Positions 46,791 through 55,934 of a DNA stretch of 64,000 nucleotides are shown here, piece after piece; positions within the stretch are counted from its first letter, which is position 1, and every line of letters begins with the position of its first letter. Source of the DNA: Haloarcula hispanica ATCC 33960 (GTDB lineage: Archaea; Halobacteriota; Halobacteria; Halobacteriales; Haloarculaceae); contig NC_015948.1 in the NCBI RefSeq assembly GCF_000223905.1, positions 186,001-250,000 of the forward strand, in the 5' to 3' direction. A program made the translations under genes and the position numbers. Below the pieces are notes generated by a model, which saw only the letters and a program-made list of their open reading frames with translations, did not search any database and was not told the origin of the DNA.

Positions 46791-47262
46791 AGTAAGTGGC
46801 AGCGGGAGGCCGGCTCCCGTGGCGCAAGCCATGAGGAAAGTCCCCCCACCTGTCGGACAGGTGACCGGGCGCAAGCCCGGGGCGGGAGACCGTCGGCTCT
46901 GGAACAGCAACGACACGTCGTCGCCGGACCGATGAGGTGTGCGAATCCCGAGCGAGGCTGGTCGTGCCCCACCAGACGGTGCGGCACGCGGCCAAAGCGA
47001 GGGAGAGTTAACCCACCGAGGGCAGTCGCGACCCGGTGACTCCGGGGCGCGCAGTTGTGGACCACATCCGTGCTCCACCCGTGGGCCGCAGACGCCCCAC
47101 GCATTCCGTGGGCCGCAAACGCCCCACGCTTCCGGCGACGGACCGATGGAACGGCGAAACCTCACCGGTGCAAGGCCGCGTCGACAGGTAGTCCGACGCC
47201 GCGCGCAAGCGCTGGACGTGGCCGCTCAGCCGAATGCTGGCCCGAACAGAAGGGGGCTTACT
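46791..47262 (+). ncRNA. rnpB: RNase P RNA
   Basis: About 472 nt, type A archaeal. The closing helix P1 is AGTAAG (46791-46796) with CTTACT (47257-47262). The universal CR-I GAGGAAAGTCC and the 3' region GAACAGAAGGGGGCTTA (CR-V) are clear, as is the P4-forming end. A 27-nt unit is tandemly duplicated at 47079-47132 in a peripheral helix. RNase P trims 5' leaders of tRNAs. The TATA box CCTTATTCG is about 20-25 nt upstream of the 5' end. Exact ends may differ by a few bases. Confidence 0.95.
47079..47132 (+). repeat. 27-nt tandem duplication inside rnpB
   Basis: Two units, 47079-47105 and 47106-47132, both starting CCGTGGGCCGCA and differing at three positions. Each contains GTGGG...CCCAC that can form its own hairpin, so the helix is extended or doubled. 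Confidence 0.8.
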
Positions 47263-47333
47263 CCCCGCAGCCATACGAGCCTTCGAGCGGCGGGTCCGAT
47301 GGTTACAAGCCCGCGCCGGCCGCAGGCCAGTGT

Positions 47334-47945
47334 ATGACCGCAGCCGACCTTATCGACGCCGTTCGTGACGACCAGCAGACGGAACTCTCCCGACTTGGCT
47401 CCTCGAAGACGCTGTACGCCGACACCCGCGGCGAGATGGAACCGGACGTAGTGCTTTCGGCGGCCGCCGCCCGCGAGCAGGCAGCTCACGACACGTTCGA
47501 CGCCTGGAGCGACGACGGCCACGACGACGCGGCGGTGCTGTTCGCCGATGCGGCGGGCGAGACGGCTGAGCGCCGCGATAGCATCGACGCCGATCCGGTC
47601 GACCGGACGCCGGCAATGCACGGCGTGCTCGCTGACCTCGATGGGACCGTCGAACGCCTCGGCGGCTTCGTCGGCTGGTCGCTCGTCGACAAGAAGGTCA
47701 AAGAGCAGTACACCGGCTTCTTCACCGGCCAAGCGGACCCACAGACGGCGAGTACGTTCCGCAGCGCCGGCAGCGACGTGGTGGACCTCCGCGACGAGGC
47801 CGCCGAACTGCTCGATGCGGTGTGTGAGAGCGACGACGACTGGGACGCCGCGGAGGCTGCTGCTATCGATGTCATCTCGACGGCTTACGACGAATACTTC
47901 GAGACGCTCGAAGATCTCGGCGTGAACCCGAAGCCGGTCTGCTAA
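47334..47945 (+). CDS. Ferritin-like/rubrerythrin-family protein (tentative)
   Basis: 203 aa, start [20 protein letters not shown]. Mostly helical, acidic, with repeated Glu/Asp-rich helices ([35 protein letters not shown]). Haloarchaeal proteins of this type are annotated as rubrerythrin-family, but the diiron motifs (E-x-x-H) are not clean: only REQAAHDTF and a later helix could serve. A GGTTACAAG box 26-34 nt upstream gives a leaderless start. Follows rnpB closely. Confidence 0.65.
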   Translation: MTAADLIDAVRDDQQTELSRLGSSKTLYADTRGEMEPDVVLSAAAAREQAAHDTFDAWSDDGHDDAAVLFADAAGETAERRDSIDADPVDRTPAMHGVLADLDGTVERLGGFVGWSLVDKKVKEQYTGFFTGQADPQTASTFRSAGSDVVDLRDEAAELLDAVCESDDDWDAAEAAAIDVISTAYDEYFETLEDLGVNPKPVC

Positions 47946-47994
47946 CGCTTCACGAACCACGCGGCTCAAGTCCGTCCAGCCCGATGTGTGGGTA

Positions 47995-50055
47995 ATGAGC
48001 GACACCGGCGGACCACTCTCTATCGACCGACCAGATGTCGACCGCGAGTTCCGTGTCGACGCCCCGTTCGAGCCGGCGGGCGACCAGCCCGAGGCTATCG
48101 AAGGGCTCGCGTCGGGCTATCGCCAGGGGATGGACCGGCAGACCCTGCTCGGTGTGACTGGCTCCGGGAAGACAAACACCGTTTCCTGGGTCGTCGAGGA
48201 GATTCAGCAACCGACCCTCGTTATCGCCCACAACAAGACCCTCGCGGCCCAGCTCTACGAGGAGTTCCGCGAGCTGTTCCCGGATAACGCCGTCGAGTAC
48301 TTCGTCTCCTACTACGACTACTACCAGCCCGAGGCTTACGTCGAGCAGACGGACACCTTCATCGACAAGGACGCCTCCATCAACGACGAGATCGACCGGC
48401 TGCGCCACTCCGCGACGCGCTCGCTACTCACCCGGGACGACGTCATCGTCGTCGCGTCGGTGTCGGCCATCTACGGGCTCGGTGACCCGCGAAACTACAT
48501 CGACATGTCCCTCTCGCTCGAGGTGGGCCAGGAGATCGAGCGCGACGACCTGCTCGGTCGGCTGGTCGACCTGAACTACGAGCGCAACGATGTGGACTTC
48601 ACGCAGGGGACCTTCCGCGTGCGCGGGGACACGCTGGAGATCTACCCGATGTACGCCCGCTACGCCCTCCGAGTGGAGTTCTGGGGCGACGAGATCGACC
48701 GGATGCTGAAGGTCGACCCGCTGGAGGGCGAGGTCAAAAGCGAGGAACCGGCCGCCCTGCTCCACCCGGCGGAGCACTACTCGATTCCCGAACAGCGGCT
48801 CCAGCGGGCCATCGACGAAATCGAGGAACTGCTGGACCAGCGTATCAGCTACTTCGAGCGACAGGGCGACCACGTCGCCGCCCAGCGCATCGAGGAGCGG
48901 ACCACGTTCGACATCGAGATGATGCAGGAGACGGGTTACTGCTCGGGCATCGAGAACTACTCGGTCCACCTCTCGGACCGTGAGACCGGCGAAGCCCCAT
49001 ACACCCTGCTGGATTACTTCCCCGACGACTTCCTCACCGTCGTCGACGAGTCCCACCAGACGCTCCCCCAGATCCGCGGCCAGTTCGAGGGCGACAAGAG
49101 CCGCAAGGAGAGCCTCGTCGAGAACGGCTTCCGCCTGCCGACGGCCTTCGATAACCGCCCGCTCACCTTCGAGGAGTTCGAGGAGAAGACCGACCAGACG
49201 CTGTACGTGAGCGCCACGCCCGGTGACTACGAGCGCGAACACAGCGACCAGGTGGTTGAGCAGATTGTCCGCCCCACCCACCTCGTGGACCCGGCCGTCG
49301 AAATCGCATCGGCGACGGGACAGGTTGAGGACCTGCTGGAGCGAATCGACGAGCGCGTCGAACGCGACGAGCGGGTGCTGGTGACCACACTCACGAAACG
49401 CATGGCCGAGGACCTCACGGAGTACCTCGAAGAGTCCGGCGTGAACGTCGCCTACATGCACGACGAGACGGACACGCTGGAACGGCACGAACTCATCCGG
49501 TCGCTCCGGCTTGGCGACATCGACGTGCTGGTCGGCATCAATCTCCTCCGGGAGGGGCTGGACATCCCCGAGGTGTCGCTCGTTGCGATTCTGGACGCCG
49601 ACCAGGAGGGGTTCCTCCGGTCGGAGACGACGCTGGTACAGACGATGGGCCGGGCCGCCCGGAACGTCAACGGCGAGGTCGTGCTGTACGCCGACGAGCG
49701 CAGCAACGCCATGCAGGCAGCCATCCAGGAGACCCAGCGCCGCCGGCGCATCCAGCAGCAGTACAACGAGGAACACGGCTTCGAGCCGACGACTATCGAG
49801 AAGGAAGTCGGCGAAACGAACCTGCCGGGGAGCAAGACCGACACCGGCGGCATTTCCAGCGACGGCGCGAGCGACGCCGACGAGGCCGCCCGCCAGATAG
49901 AGCAACTGGAAGAACGGATGCAGGAGGCCGCGGACAACCTGGAGTTCGAACTGGCCGCGGACATCAGAGACCGCATCCGCGAACTGCGCGAGGAGTTCGA
50001 TCTGGACGGCGGCGACGACAGCGACGGCGTGCCGGCACCCGGTCCGGAGTTCTGA
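47995..50055 (+). CDS. uvrB: Excinuclease ABC subunit B
   Basis: 686 aa nucleotide-excision-repair helicase that loads damaged DNA for UvrC. Walker [14 protein letters not shown], the damage-verifying hairpin [15 protein letters not shown]-box equivalent [12 protein letters not shown], and motif [20 protein letters not shown] are present; the C-terminal UVR motif ([33 protein letters not shown]) binds UvrC. Haloarchaea acquired the Uvr system from bacteria. ATG 47995 is chosen over the earlier frame start. Confidence 0.98.
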   Translation: MSDTGGPLSIDRPDVDREFRVDAPFEPAGDQPEAIEGLASGYRQGMDRQTLLGVTGSGKTNTVSWVVEEIQQPTLVIAHNKTLAAQLYEEFRELFPDNAVEYFVSYYDYYQPEAYVEQTDTFIDKDASINDEIDRLRHSATRSLLTRDDVIVVASVSAIYGLGDPRNYIDMSLSLEVGQEIERDDLLGRLVDLNYERNDVDFTQGTFRVRGDTLEIYPMYARYALRVEFWGDEIDRMLKVDPLEGEVKSEEPAALLHPAEHYSIPEQRLQRAIDEIEELLDQRISYFERQGDHVAAQRIEERTTFDIEMMQETGYCSGIENYSVHLSDRETGEAPYTLLDYFPDDFLTVVDESHQTLPQIRGQFEGDKSRKESLVENGFRLPTAFDNRPLTFEEFEEKTDQTLYVSATPGDYEREHSDQVVEQIVRPTHLVDPAVEIASATGQVEDLLERIDERVERDERVLVTTLTKRMAEDLTEYLEESGVNVAYMHDETDTLERHELIRSLRLGDIDVLVGINLLREGLDIPEVSLVAILDADQEGFLRSETTLVQTMGRAARNVNGEVVLYADERSNAMQAAIQETQRRRRIQQQYNEEHGFEPTTIEKEVGETNLPGSKTDTGGISSDGASDADEAARQIEQLEERMQEAADNLEFELAADIRDRIRELREEFDLDGGDDSDGVPAPGPEF

Positions 50056-50188
50056 CCCGGAATCTAGACTCTGGTCTGACCCGGGTTCTGGGCACCGCTC
50101 TGATACTGCCCGCTCGCGCTGCTGTCAATCGGCCCGCTGACTCGCCCCTGTCCGGCACCGATGCCGCTGTCATCTCGACTTGGATTAA
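50056..50188. other. Intergenic region between uvrB and the cobalamin cluster
   Basis: No gene is seen. The sequence has mixed composition and no repeat; the cbiT operator and TATA box begin at about 50189. Confidence 0.5.
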
Positions 50189-50225
50189 TACAACCAAAAT
50201 TGTTTTACGCGCTACTGCAGTTGTA
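50189..50225 (+). promoter_or_regulatory. cbiT promoter with shared cobalamin operator motif
   Basis: TACAA-CCAAAA-TTGTT-TTACGCG runs from 50189, and a further TTGTA lies at 50221-50225, exactly 27 nt after TACAA. The TTTTA (50203-50206) is the TATA core, placing the start of transcription near 50230, at the GTG/ATG of cbiT. The same motif precedes cbiH2 and cbtB. Confidence 0.65.
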
Positions 50226-50232
50226 TAGCGTG

Positions 50233-50838
50233 ATGTCCCGCGTCTCGCTCCCACACGATGCGAAGGCCGGTCCCACCAAGCCGGAGGTCCGGGCCGTTCT
50301 CGCTAGCAAACTCGCTCTCACCGGGTCCGACCACTTCGCGGAGGTCGGTTCCTGTACCGGCGCCGTCACCATCACGGCGGCGCGCCGGGCCGGGCGGGTC
50401 ACTGCGCTCGAACGCAAGGGGAACCGACTCGACGTGACTCGCAAGAACCTCGCCGCTAACGACGTCGACGCCGATGTCGAACTGCGTGAGGCCGAGGCCC
50501 CGGAGGGCTTGCCGGACGACGCCGACGCCCTCTTCCTCGGCGGGTCGCGCAACTACGAGGCCATCCTCGACCACGCGGTCGAGACCGGCGTCAACCGAAT
50601 CGTGATGAACGTCTCGCGGCTCGAAGTCGCTGGCGCGGCGACGGAGGCCTTCCGTGAGCGCGACATTCTGGAGGAGGTCGTCCAGTTCCAGGTGAGCCAC
50701 GGCTACGAACTCGCCGGCGCGACGAGTTTCAACTCGGAGAACCCGGTGTACATGCTCGTCGGCAGCGCCAGCGAGGACGTTGCCGCCGACGGCGGGTCGC
50801 CGGCCGAATCTGCGGCGCAGGACGGAGGCGACCGATGA
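50233..50838 (+). CDS. cbiT: Cobalt-precorrin-6B C15-methyltransferase (decarboxylating)
   Basis: 201 aa from ATG 50233 (a GTG lies at 50230). Methylates C15 and removes the acetate at C12 in the anaerobic pathway. SAM-binding loop HFAEVGSCTGAVTITAARRAGRVTALE resembles the CbiT/CobL-C family, followed by KPEVRAVLASKL. No fused CbiE domain. First gene of the cluster; its stop overlaps cbiL (ATGA at 50835). Confidence 0.93.
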   Translation: MSRVSLPHDAKAGPTKPEVRAVLASKLALTGSDHFAEVGSCTGAVTITAARRAGRVTALERKGNRLDVTRKNLAANDVDADVELREAEAPEGLPDDADALFLGGSRNYEAILDHAVETGVNRIVMNVSRLEVAGAATEAFRERDILEEVVQFQVSHGYELAGATSFNSENPVYMLVGSASEDVAADGGSPAESAAQDGGDR

Positions 50839-51632
50839 CGCTCTACGGCATCGGTCTCGGCCCCGGGCAGCCCGACCTGGTGACCGTCCGCGGGAAGCGC
50901 GCCCTCGAATCCGCCGACGTGGTGTACTCGCCGGGGCGGCTCTCGCGCTCGGTCGCGACCGAACACGTCCCCGAGGAGCGCATCGGCGACCTCGACTTCC
51001 CGATGACACGCGACGAGGAGAAACTCCGGGCGGCTTGGAAGGACGCCGCCGCCGAAATCGCGCCGACGGCCCGCGACGGCGACGCCGCTTTCGTCACGCT
51101 CGGGGACCCGAACGTCTACTCGACCTTTGGCCATCTCCGGCGGACGCTGGCGGCGTTCCACCCCGAGGTCGACCTCGAAGTGGTACCCGGCGTCAGCGCC
51201 ATGTCGGCGTTCGCGACGGCGCTCGGCGTCGAAATCACCGCGGGGTCAAGCTTAGCGCTGCGTGAGGCCGACCGCGGCGCGTCGCCGACCGGCCCCGATC
51301 GGATGATCCTGTTCAAGGTGACCGACGCGCCGGCGACCCACGAGGGGCTGGTCGAGGCCGGCTACGACGTTGTGTACGGCCGCCGGCTGTTCATGGAACA
51401 GGGCGAGACAGTTGTCACGGACGACCCAAGCGAAATCGACGAGCGAGACTACTACACGCTGGCCTACGCCGAGAAGCCCGAGACCCGCGTCGAGCAGGCG
51501 ACCGACGCCTTCCTCGAAGCGGCCGACGAGAGCGGCGTCGTGACCGACGGCGGCGAAAACGGGTCTGGGGCGGTAGTGCGACAGGAGCGCTCCGAAGCCG
51601 CTCTCTGTGGCGACGAGGTGCAGCATGACTGA
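50835..51632 (+). CDS. cbiL: Cobalt-factor II C20-methyltransferase
   Basis: 265 aa SAM-dependent tetrapyrrole methylase. Starts LYGIGLGPGQPDLVTVRGKRAL, the first SUMT-type motif; GDPNVYSTFGHL is the G-D-P motif; EVVPGVSAMSAFATALG and RMILFKVTD follow the family pattern. It methylates C20 of cobalt-factor II. An acidic C-terminal tail is added. Overlaps both cbiT and cbiF, indicating one operon. Confidence 0.94.
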   Translation: MTLYGIGLGPGQPDLVTVRGKRALESADVVYSPGRLSRSVATEHVPEERIGDLDFPMTRDEEKLRAAWKDAAAEIAPTARDGDAAFVTLGDPNVYSTFGHLRRTLAAFHPEVDLEVVPGVSAMSAFATALGVEITAGSSLALREADRGASPTGPDRMILFKVTDAPATHEGLVEAGYDVVYGRRLFMEQGETVVTDDPSEIDERDYYTLAYAEKPETRVEQATDAFLEAADESGVVTDGGENGSGAVVRQERSEAALCGDEVQHD

Positions 51633-52527
51633 GGAACCGAACGAGGCTGGCGAGACTGACAAGACGGACCCACAGACGGCAATCGACTCCGTCGCCGGGA
51701 ACCGGGACGACCGCGTCTACGAGCACAACGCCGGCGACGAGCAGGAGGGCATCCCATTCGTCGGGGCCGGCCCGGGCAACCCCCGGCTGCTGACCGTCGC
51801 CGGCCGCGAACTGCTGGCCGACGCCGACCTCGTGGTCCACGCCGGCTCGCTCGTCAACAGCGAACTGCTGGAGGAGTACTGCGACGACGCCGAGACGGTC
51901 TCCTCTATCGGCAAGGACTTGGAGGAGCTGATTCCGCTGATGCGCGACGCCTACGAGGCCGGCGACACCGTCGTCCGGCTCCACAGCGGCGACCCCGCGA
52001 TTTATGGAGCCGCGCTGGAGCAGATGGATGCGCTCGAACACGAGGGGGTCCCGACCTACATCGTTCCCGGCGTCACCTCGGCGTTCGCCGCCAGCGCGAC
52101 GATGCGCACGCAGTTGACGCTGAACGAGGTCGCCAACCACGTCGCCTTCACCCGCCCGCAGGGCAAGACACTGGACGAGGACGAGGATCACATCTCCGAG
52201 TTCGTCGGCATGGGCGACGTGACGACCTGTATCTATCTGGGAACCCACGCCGTCAGCGAGACGATGGACCGTCTGCTCGAAGACGGCCACGACCCAGAGA
52301 CGCCTGTTGCGGCGATTTATCACGCTTCCTGGCCCGACGAGGACGTCATCGAAGGCACGATTGCGACCATTGGCGAGAAACTGGAAGACGCGGGGTATCG
52401 CGCCTCCGCGATGGTCGTGATTGGGGACGCTGTTGGTGGTGAGGACTACGAGCGCTCCTTCCTCTATGGCGACTGGGCGAACCGTGGAAGTGACTCGACT
52501 GACGGAACGCAGGAAGCCGACGACTAG
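51625..52527 (+). CDS. cbiF: Cobalt-precorrin-4 C11-methyltransferase
   Basis: 300 aa from ATG 51625, overlapping cbiL by 8 bp. An acidic N-terminal extension of about 45 residues is followed by IPFVGAGPGNPRLLTVAGRELL, VHAGSLVNSELL (typical of CobM/CbiF), LHSGDPAIYGAALEQMDAL, VPGVTSAFAASATMRTQLTL and TCIYLGTHAV. Methylates C11 after CbiH. Confidence 0.95.
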   Translation: MTEEPNEAGETDKTDPQTAIDSVAGNRDDRVYEHNAGDEQEGIPFVGAGPGNPRLLTVAGRELLADADLVVHAGSLVNSELLEEYCDDAETVSSIGKDLEELIPLMRDAYEAGDTVVRLHSGDPAIYGAALEQMDALEHEGVPTYIVPGVTSAFAASATMRTQLTLNEVANHVAFTRPQGKTLDEDEDHISEFVGMGDVTTCIYLGTHAVSETMDRLLEDGHDPETPVAAIYHASWPDEDVIEGTIATIGEKLEDAGYRASAMVVIGDAVGGEDYERSFLYGDWANRGSDSTDGTQEADD

Positions 52528-52558
52528 GATGACTCGTCAAATTGGTCAAGCACAATTC

Positions 52559-52667
52559 GAAAGCCCCCGGTCGCTCCGGTCGAGGGCCTCGCTGTGCGCG
52601 CTCGCTTCGCTCGCGTGCTTGCTTCGGCCGTCTTTCCGGAGCGACCGGCCCCTTTCAGTCCACCCGA
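52559..52667 (+). repeat. Haloarchaeal intergenic stem-loop repeat, copy A
   Basis: GAAAGCCC (52559-52566) and CCGGTCGCTCCGG (52567-52579) face CCGGAGCGACCGG (52636-52648) and CCCCTTTC (52649-52656), giving a 13-bp perfect stem inside conserved ends; the 3' end continues AGTCCACCC. The interior holds CTCGCTTCGCTCGCGTGCTTG, close to copy B. The rest of 52528-52890 has no gene; it carries GGTCAAGCACAATT (52545-52558) just before the element and then cbiG upstream sequence. Confidence 0.65.
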
Positions 52668-52890
52668 CAGCACCGCGCTGCACCGCGAGCCACACGCCTC
52701 CCCAACCGACTCACTCCCGACTGTCGTCGGCCGTTCGTCCCTCGCACAGCATCGGCGCGCCATCCGAGCGCGCCAGCGCGCGCCGACAGCAGTTTCGCGT
52801 CACCTCGCAGTCGAGTATTGACTCACAGACATCACCCACGCGGCTGCCCGGCCGGTCGCCTGGGGCAGTTTCACCGGCCGGACCTAACTC

Positions 52891-53862
52891 ATGAGCACTG
52901 ACACAGACGACGACTCCGGTTCGCACGGTTGCAAAGCACCCGATTCAGACGGCGAAGTAGCCGAGAATATCGCTATCGTCGCGTTCGAGCGGAAGATGGA
53001 CACCGCCGAGGACATCGTCGACGGCATCGGCGACCGCTACGAGTCCATCGACATCCTCGAATACCACGGCGACGTGTTCGAGGAACACTGGGGCGAGTAC
53101 GACTGCTTTATCGGGCTGATGGCGAGTGGCATCGCGATGCGCAAGACGGCCCACTTGCTCGACGACAAGTGGGACGACCCCGCAATCTGTGTCGTCGACG
53201 AGGAGCTCACCTGGGCCATCCCCATCACCGGCGGCCACCACGGCGCGAATCAGGTCGCCGACGACCTCGCAAGCATGGGCGCGGTGCCGGCGATGACGAC
53301 CGCGAGCGAGGCCGCCGACAAGCAGGGCGTCGAGAAGCAGGCCAAGGCGCTTGACGCCCACGTCGTCAACGGGGACTCGACGGTCGCGACGAACCTCGCC
53401 GTGCTGGACGACGAACTCGGCCCCATCGAGCGCCTCGACGGCCCGAAGGCCGTGTTGGTCGACGACGACGTGACGGTGCTCAAGCGCAACAAGGACGACG
53501 GCGTCGTGCTCGGGTGTGGCAGCGTCGCCGGCGCGGATGTCGAGCAGTTCCACGCGGCCTGGGAACAGGCGCTGGACGAGGCCGACCTCGACCGCGACGA
53601 CGTGGAGTTCATCGCGACTGGCACCCGAAAAGCCGACGAGGAAGGCATGCTCGCCGCTGCTGAGGAGTGGGGGCTGGGTGTCATTGCCTTCGAGAAGGAG
53701 ACGTTGGAGGAGTTCGAGGGACCGACCCCCTCGCGGTCGAAGGAACTCATCGGGTGGCCGGGCATCGCCGAGGCGTCGGCCATCGCCGCCGGTAGCGAGC
53801 ACGATCTGCTGGCCGAGAAGACCCGCTATGACGAAGCTGTGACCGTCGCTATCGGGCGCTAA
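52891..53862 (+). CDS. cbiG: Cobalt-precorrin-5A hydrolase
   Basis: 323 aa. CbiG opens the delta-lactone of cobalt-precorrin-5A, releasing acetaldehyde. N-terminal part: YDCFIGLMASGIAMRKTAHLLDDKWDDPAICVVDE and the motif ITGGHHGANQVADDLA are characteristic; C-terminal part: VLGCGSVAGADVEQFHAAWEQAL, KADEEGMLAAAEEWGLGVIAFEKETLEEF, and LIGWPGIAEASAIAAGS. An acidic N-terminal extension contains GSHGCKAPDSDG, a single Cys. Separated from cbiF by repeat copy A. Confidence 0.96.
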   Translation: MSTDTDDDSGSHGCKAPDSDGEVAENIAIVAFERKMDTAEDIVDGIGDRYESIDILEYHGDVFEEHWGEYDCFIGLMASGIAMRKTAHLLDDKWDDPAICVVDEELTWAIPITGGHHGANQVADDLASMGAVPAMTTASEAADKQGVEKQAKALDAHVVNGDSTVATNLAVLDDELGPIERLDGPKAVLVDDDVTVLKRNKDDGVVLGCGSVAGADVEQFHAAWEQALDEADLDRDDVEFIATGTRKADEEGMLAAAEEWGLGVIAFEKETLEEFEGPTPSRSKELIGWPGIAEASAIAAGSEHDLLAEKTRYDEAVTVAIGR

Positions 53863-53979
53863 TCTCGCTTTTTCTCAGGCATTGCGGTTTCAGTTCCGGT
53901 CTTCGGTCACCGAGCAGCTACTGAACCATCTCTGGCCGCGACTCCACAACTGTCCCGAGTTCTTGCCGCTGTACAACTC

Positions 53980-53993
53980 TAAACTTATTTATT
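53980..53993 (+). promoter_or_regulatory. TATA box of the SDR gene
   Basis: AACTTATTTATTAT is the strongest TATA box in the cluster, 28-41 nt before the ATG at 54021. It gives the SDR gene independent expression. Confidence 0.55.
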
Positions 53994-54020
53994 ATGTGGA
54001 CCTGTGGTGACAAATGTCGC

Positions 54021-54785
54021 ATGACAACACTACTCGAAGACAAGACGGCGGTCGTCACGGGCGGCGCGAGCGGGTTCGGCCGGGCCATTTGCAAGACGTA
54101 CGCCGAGAACGGCGCGGACGTTATTGTCGCGGACCTGCAGGAAGAACCACGCGAGGGCGGCGAACCGACCCACGAACTGGTCGAAGCCGAGACAGACCAA
54201 ACAGCACACTTCGTCGAGTGCGACGTGACCAACCCCGACGACCTGGAGGTGGCTGTCACCGCGGCCGAGGAACTGGGTGGTATCGACATCATGGTCAACA
54301 ACGCCGGCATCTCCGAGATAGCGGATTTCTACGAGACCACGGAGGAGGACTACGACCGGCTGATGGATGTGAACACGAAGGGTGTATTCTTCGGCGCGCA
54401 GGTCGCAACCGAGGCGATGCGGGAGAACGGCGGCGGCACCGTGATCAATATGTCCAGCTCCGGCGGCATCCGCGGCACCGGCCTGCTGGTCAACTACTGC
54501 ACTTCGAAAGGCGCAGTCAGACTGTTCACCTACGCGCTCGCGGACCGCCTGAGCAACTACGACATCCGGGTCAACGCCATTCATCCGGGCTACAGCAAGA
54601 CCCAGATGTTCGAGGACGAGCGCATCGACGACACGACGAAGATGATGCTGAAGGAACTCATCCCCTCGGGCCGCTTCGGCGAACCCGAGGAGATAGCCGA
54701 CGTGGCGACGTTCCTCGCCAGCGATATGGCCTCCTACGTCAACGGCGAGAGCGTTGTAGTCGACGGAGGACTGACGAACACCTGA
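54021..54785 (+). CDS. Short-chain dehydrogenase/reductase
   Basis: 254 aa from ATG 54021. NAD(P)-binding TAVVTGGASGFGRAICKTYAENGADVIVAD; NNAG motif MVNNAGISEI; catalytic Ser-Tyr-Lys: Ser in INMSSSGGIRG, then NYCTSKGAVRL (Tyr-x-x-x-Lys). Acidic residue at the end of the second strand suggests NAD preference. Substrate unknown. It sits between cbiG and cbiH2 on the same strand with its own promoter, so it is probably an insertion in the cluster rather than a cobalamin enzyme. Confidence 0.92.
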   Translation: MTTLLEDKTAVVTGGASGFGRAICKTYAENGADVIVADLQEEPREGGEPTHELVEAETDQTAHFVECDVTNPDDLEVAVTAAEELGGIDIMVNNAGISEIADFYETTEEDYDRLMDVNTKGVFFGAQVATEAMRENGGGTVINMSSSGGIRGTGLLVNYCTSKGAVRLFTYALADRLSNYDIRVNAIHPGYSKTQMFEDERIDDTTKMMLKELIPSGRFGEPEEIADVATFLASDMASYVNGESVVVDGGLTNT

Positions 54786-54915
54786 CCGGGGGATATCGAA
54801 CTGTTTGCGCTGCGATTCGTCGACGTGAGTACGGTTGCACAGCCACCGCTCTCGACTCTTCCCCGAGCTCGTATACAACCAAACTACCCCTTCCCAACAC
54901 CTTCGGTTGGACTAG

Positions 54916-54952
54916 TACAAGCACAATTGTTTTATGCGAAAGCGGCGTTGTA
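54916..54952 (+). promoter_or_regulatory. cbiH2 promoter with shared cobalamin operator motif
   Basis: TACAA-GCACAA-TTGTT-TTATGCG from 54916, and TTGTA at 54948-54952, again 27 nt after TACAA. The TATA core (TTTTA) is at about 54930. The start would lie at or beside the ATG at 54959. Confidence 0.65.
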
Positions 54953-54958
54953 CTCACC

Positions 54959-55009
54959 ATGCGCCACAGTATCGAGATTCGACCGGCGGCCCTCGGAGAC
55001 CGAGGATGA
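54959..55009 (+). CDS. Possible 16-residue leader ORF before cbiH2
   Basis: The ORF MRHSIEIRPAALGDRG ends in a TGA that overlaps the cbiH2 ATG (55006). Its ATG stands 7 nt after the operator half-site and at the predicted transcription start, so ribosomes on a leaderless mRNA would read it first and restart at cbiH2. Position is the only support. Confidence 0.4.
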   Translation: MRHSIEIRPAALGDRG

Positions 55010-55932
55010 GTAGCGACGGACGCCAGTCGACAACGGCCGCGACCGAGGCGACGCGTCCCGCTGACTACGGGACGCTGTACGTGGTCGGCATCGGACCGGG
55101 GTTACCCCACGACATGACTCAGCGGGCGAAAGACGTCATCCAGACCGCTGACTGCATCATCGCCTCGAACCTCTACCAGGAGTTCCTTCGGAAGGACGGG
55201 ACGCTCCCGCCCCAGTCCGCCGAGGTCGATGGGAAATCCGACGACGGCGAGATCGCCGACGAAGAGGGGACTGTGCTGGAGCGGCCCGACGGCAGCCGGC
55301 AGACGCTCATCCGCTCGTCGATGGGGAAGCAGGTCGAACTCGCCCGCGAGGCCTTCGAGCGGGTTCGGGCCGGCGAGGACATCGCCCACGTCTCCGGCGG
55401 CGACCCGAACGTCTACGGGAAGTCCGACCTCCTCTTTACGATGGCCGACGCCGACGACGCCGACGACGTGCCAATCGAAATCGTCCCCGGCGTGACCGCG
55501 GCGCTGTCCGGCGCGGCGAACCTCGGAGCGCCGCTGTCGAACGACTTCTGTACGATTTCGCTGTCCGACAAGTGGCGCGGCTGGGACGAAATCGAAGAGA
55601 AGCTCCGGGCGGCCGCTATCTCGGGCTTCGTCGTCGTCCTCTACAACTGCTGGCGCGACTACGAGCGAGCCGTCGATGTTCTGCGGGAGGAACGAGCGGA
55701 CGACGTGCCCGCCGCTATCGTCAACGACTCTGGCCGCGGCGAGGCCGGCCGGAACCTCGACGACGAGACGGAGACGATCACGACGCTCGGCGAACTGTCC
55801 GAGCACGACGACAAGGTCGGCGGCATGGGCTCGTCCATCGTCGTCGGCACTCACGAGACCGAAGTCTGGCGCAACGATTATCAGGAGTTCCTCGTCACCC
55901 CGCGCGGTGGGCGTGACGTCGACGATTTCTAA
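55006..55932 (+). CDS. cbiH: Cobalt-precorrin-3 C17-methyltransferase, copy 2
   Basis: 308 aa from ATG 55006. Ring-contracting methylase of the CbiH/CobJ family: TLYVVGIGPGLPHDMTQRAKDV, HVSGGDPNVYGKSDLLF, IVPGVTAALSGAANLGAPLSNDF, CTISLSDKWRGWDEIEEKLRAAA, VVVLYNCWRDYERAVDVL, and SIVVGTHETEVWRNDYQEFLVTPRG. A second CbiH-type gene follows after 2 bp. Either this copy or the next could do the ring contraction; haloarchaeal clusters commonly have both. Confidence 0.9.
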   Translation: MSSDGRQSTTAATEATRPADYGTLYVVGIGPGLPHDMTQRAKDVIQTADCIIASNLYQEFLRKDGTLPPQSAEVDGKSDDGEIADEEGTVLERPDGSRQTLIRSSMGKQVELAREAFERVRAGEDIAHVSGGDPNVYGKSDLLFTMADADDADDVPIEIVPGVTAALSGAANLGAPLSNDFCTISLSDKWRGWDEIEEKLRAAAISGFVVVLYNCWRDYERAVDVLREERADDVPAAIVNDSGRGEAGRNLDDETETITTLGELSEHDDKVGGMGSSIVVGTHETEVWRNDYQEFLVTPRGGRDVDDF

Positions 55933-55934
55933 CA

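Noticed and set aside
48424-49905. 493-codon minus-strand frame opposite uvrB
   Set aside because: Antisense shadow; uvrB motifs are complete on the plus strand.
50056-55005. B12 riboswitch upstream of cbiT or cbiH2
   Set aside because: No B12-box-like GCCACTG or extended leader; the promoters are leaderless, so a protein operator is more likely.
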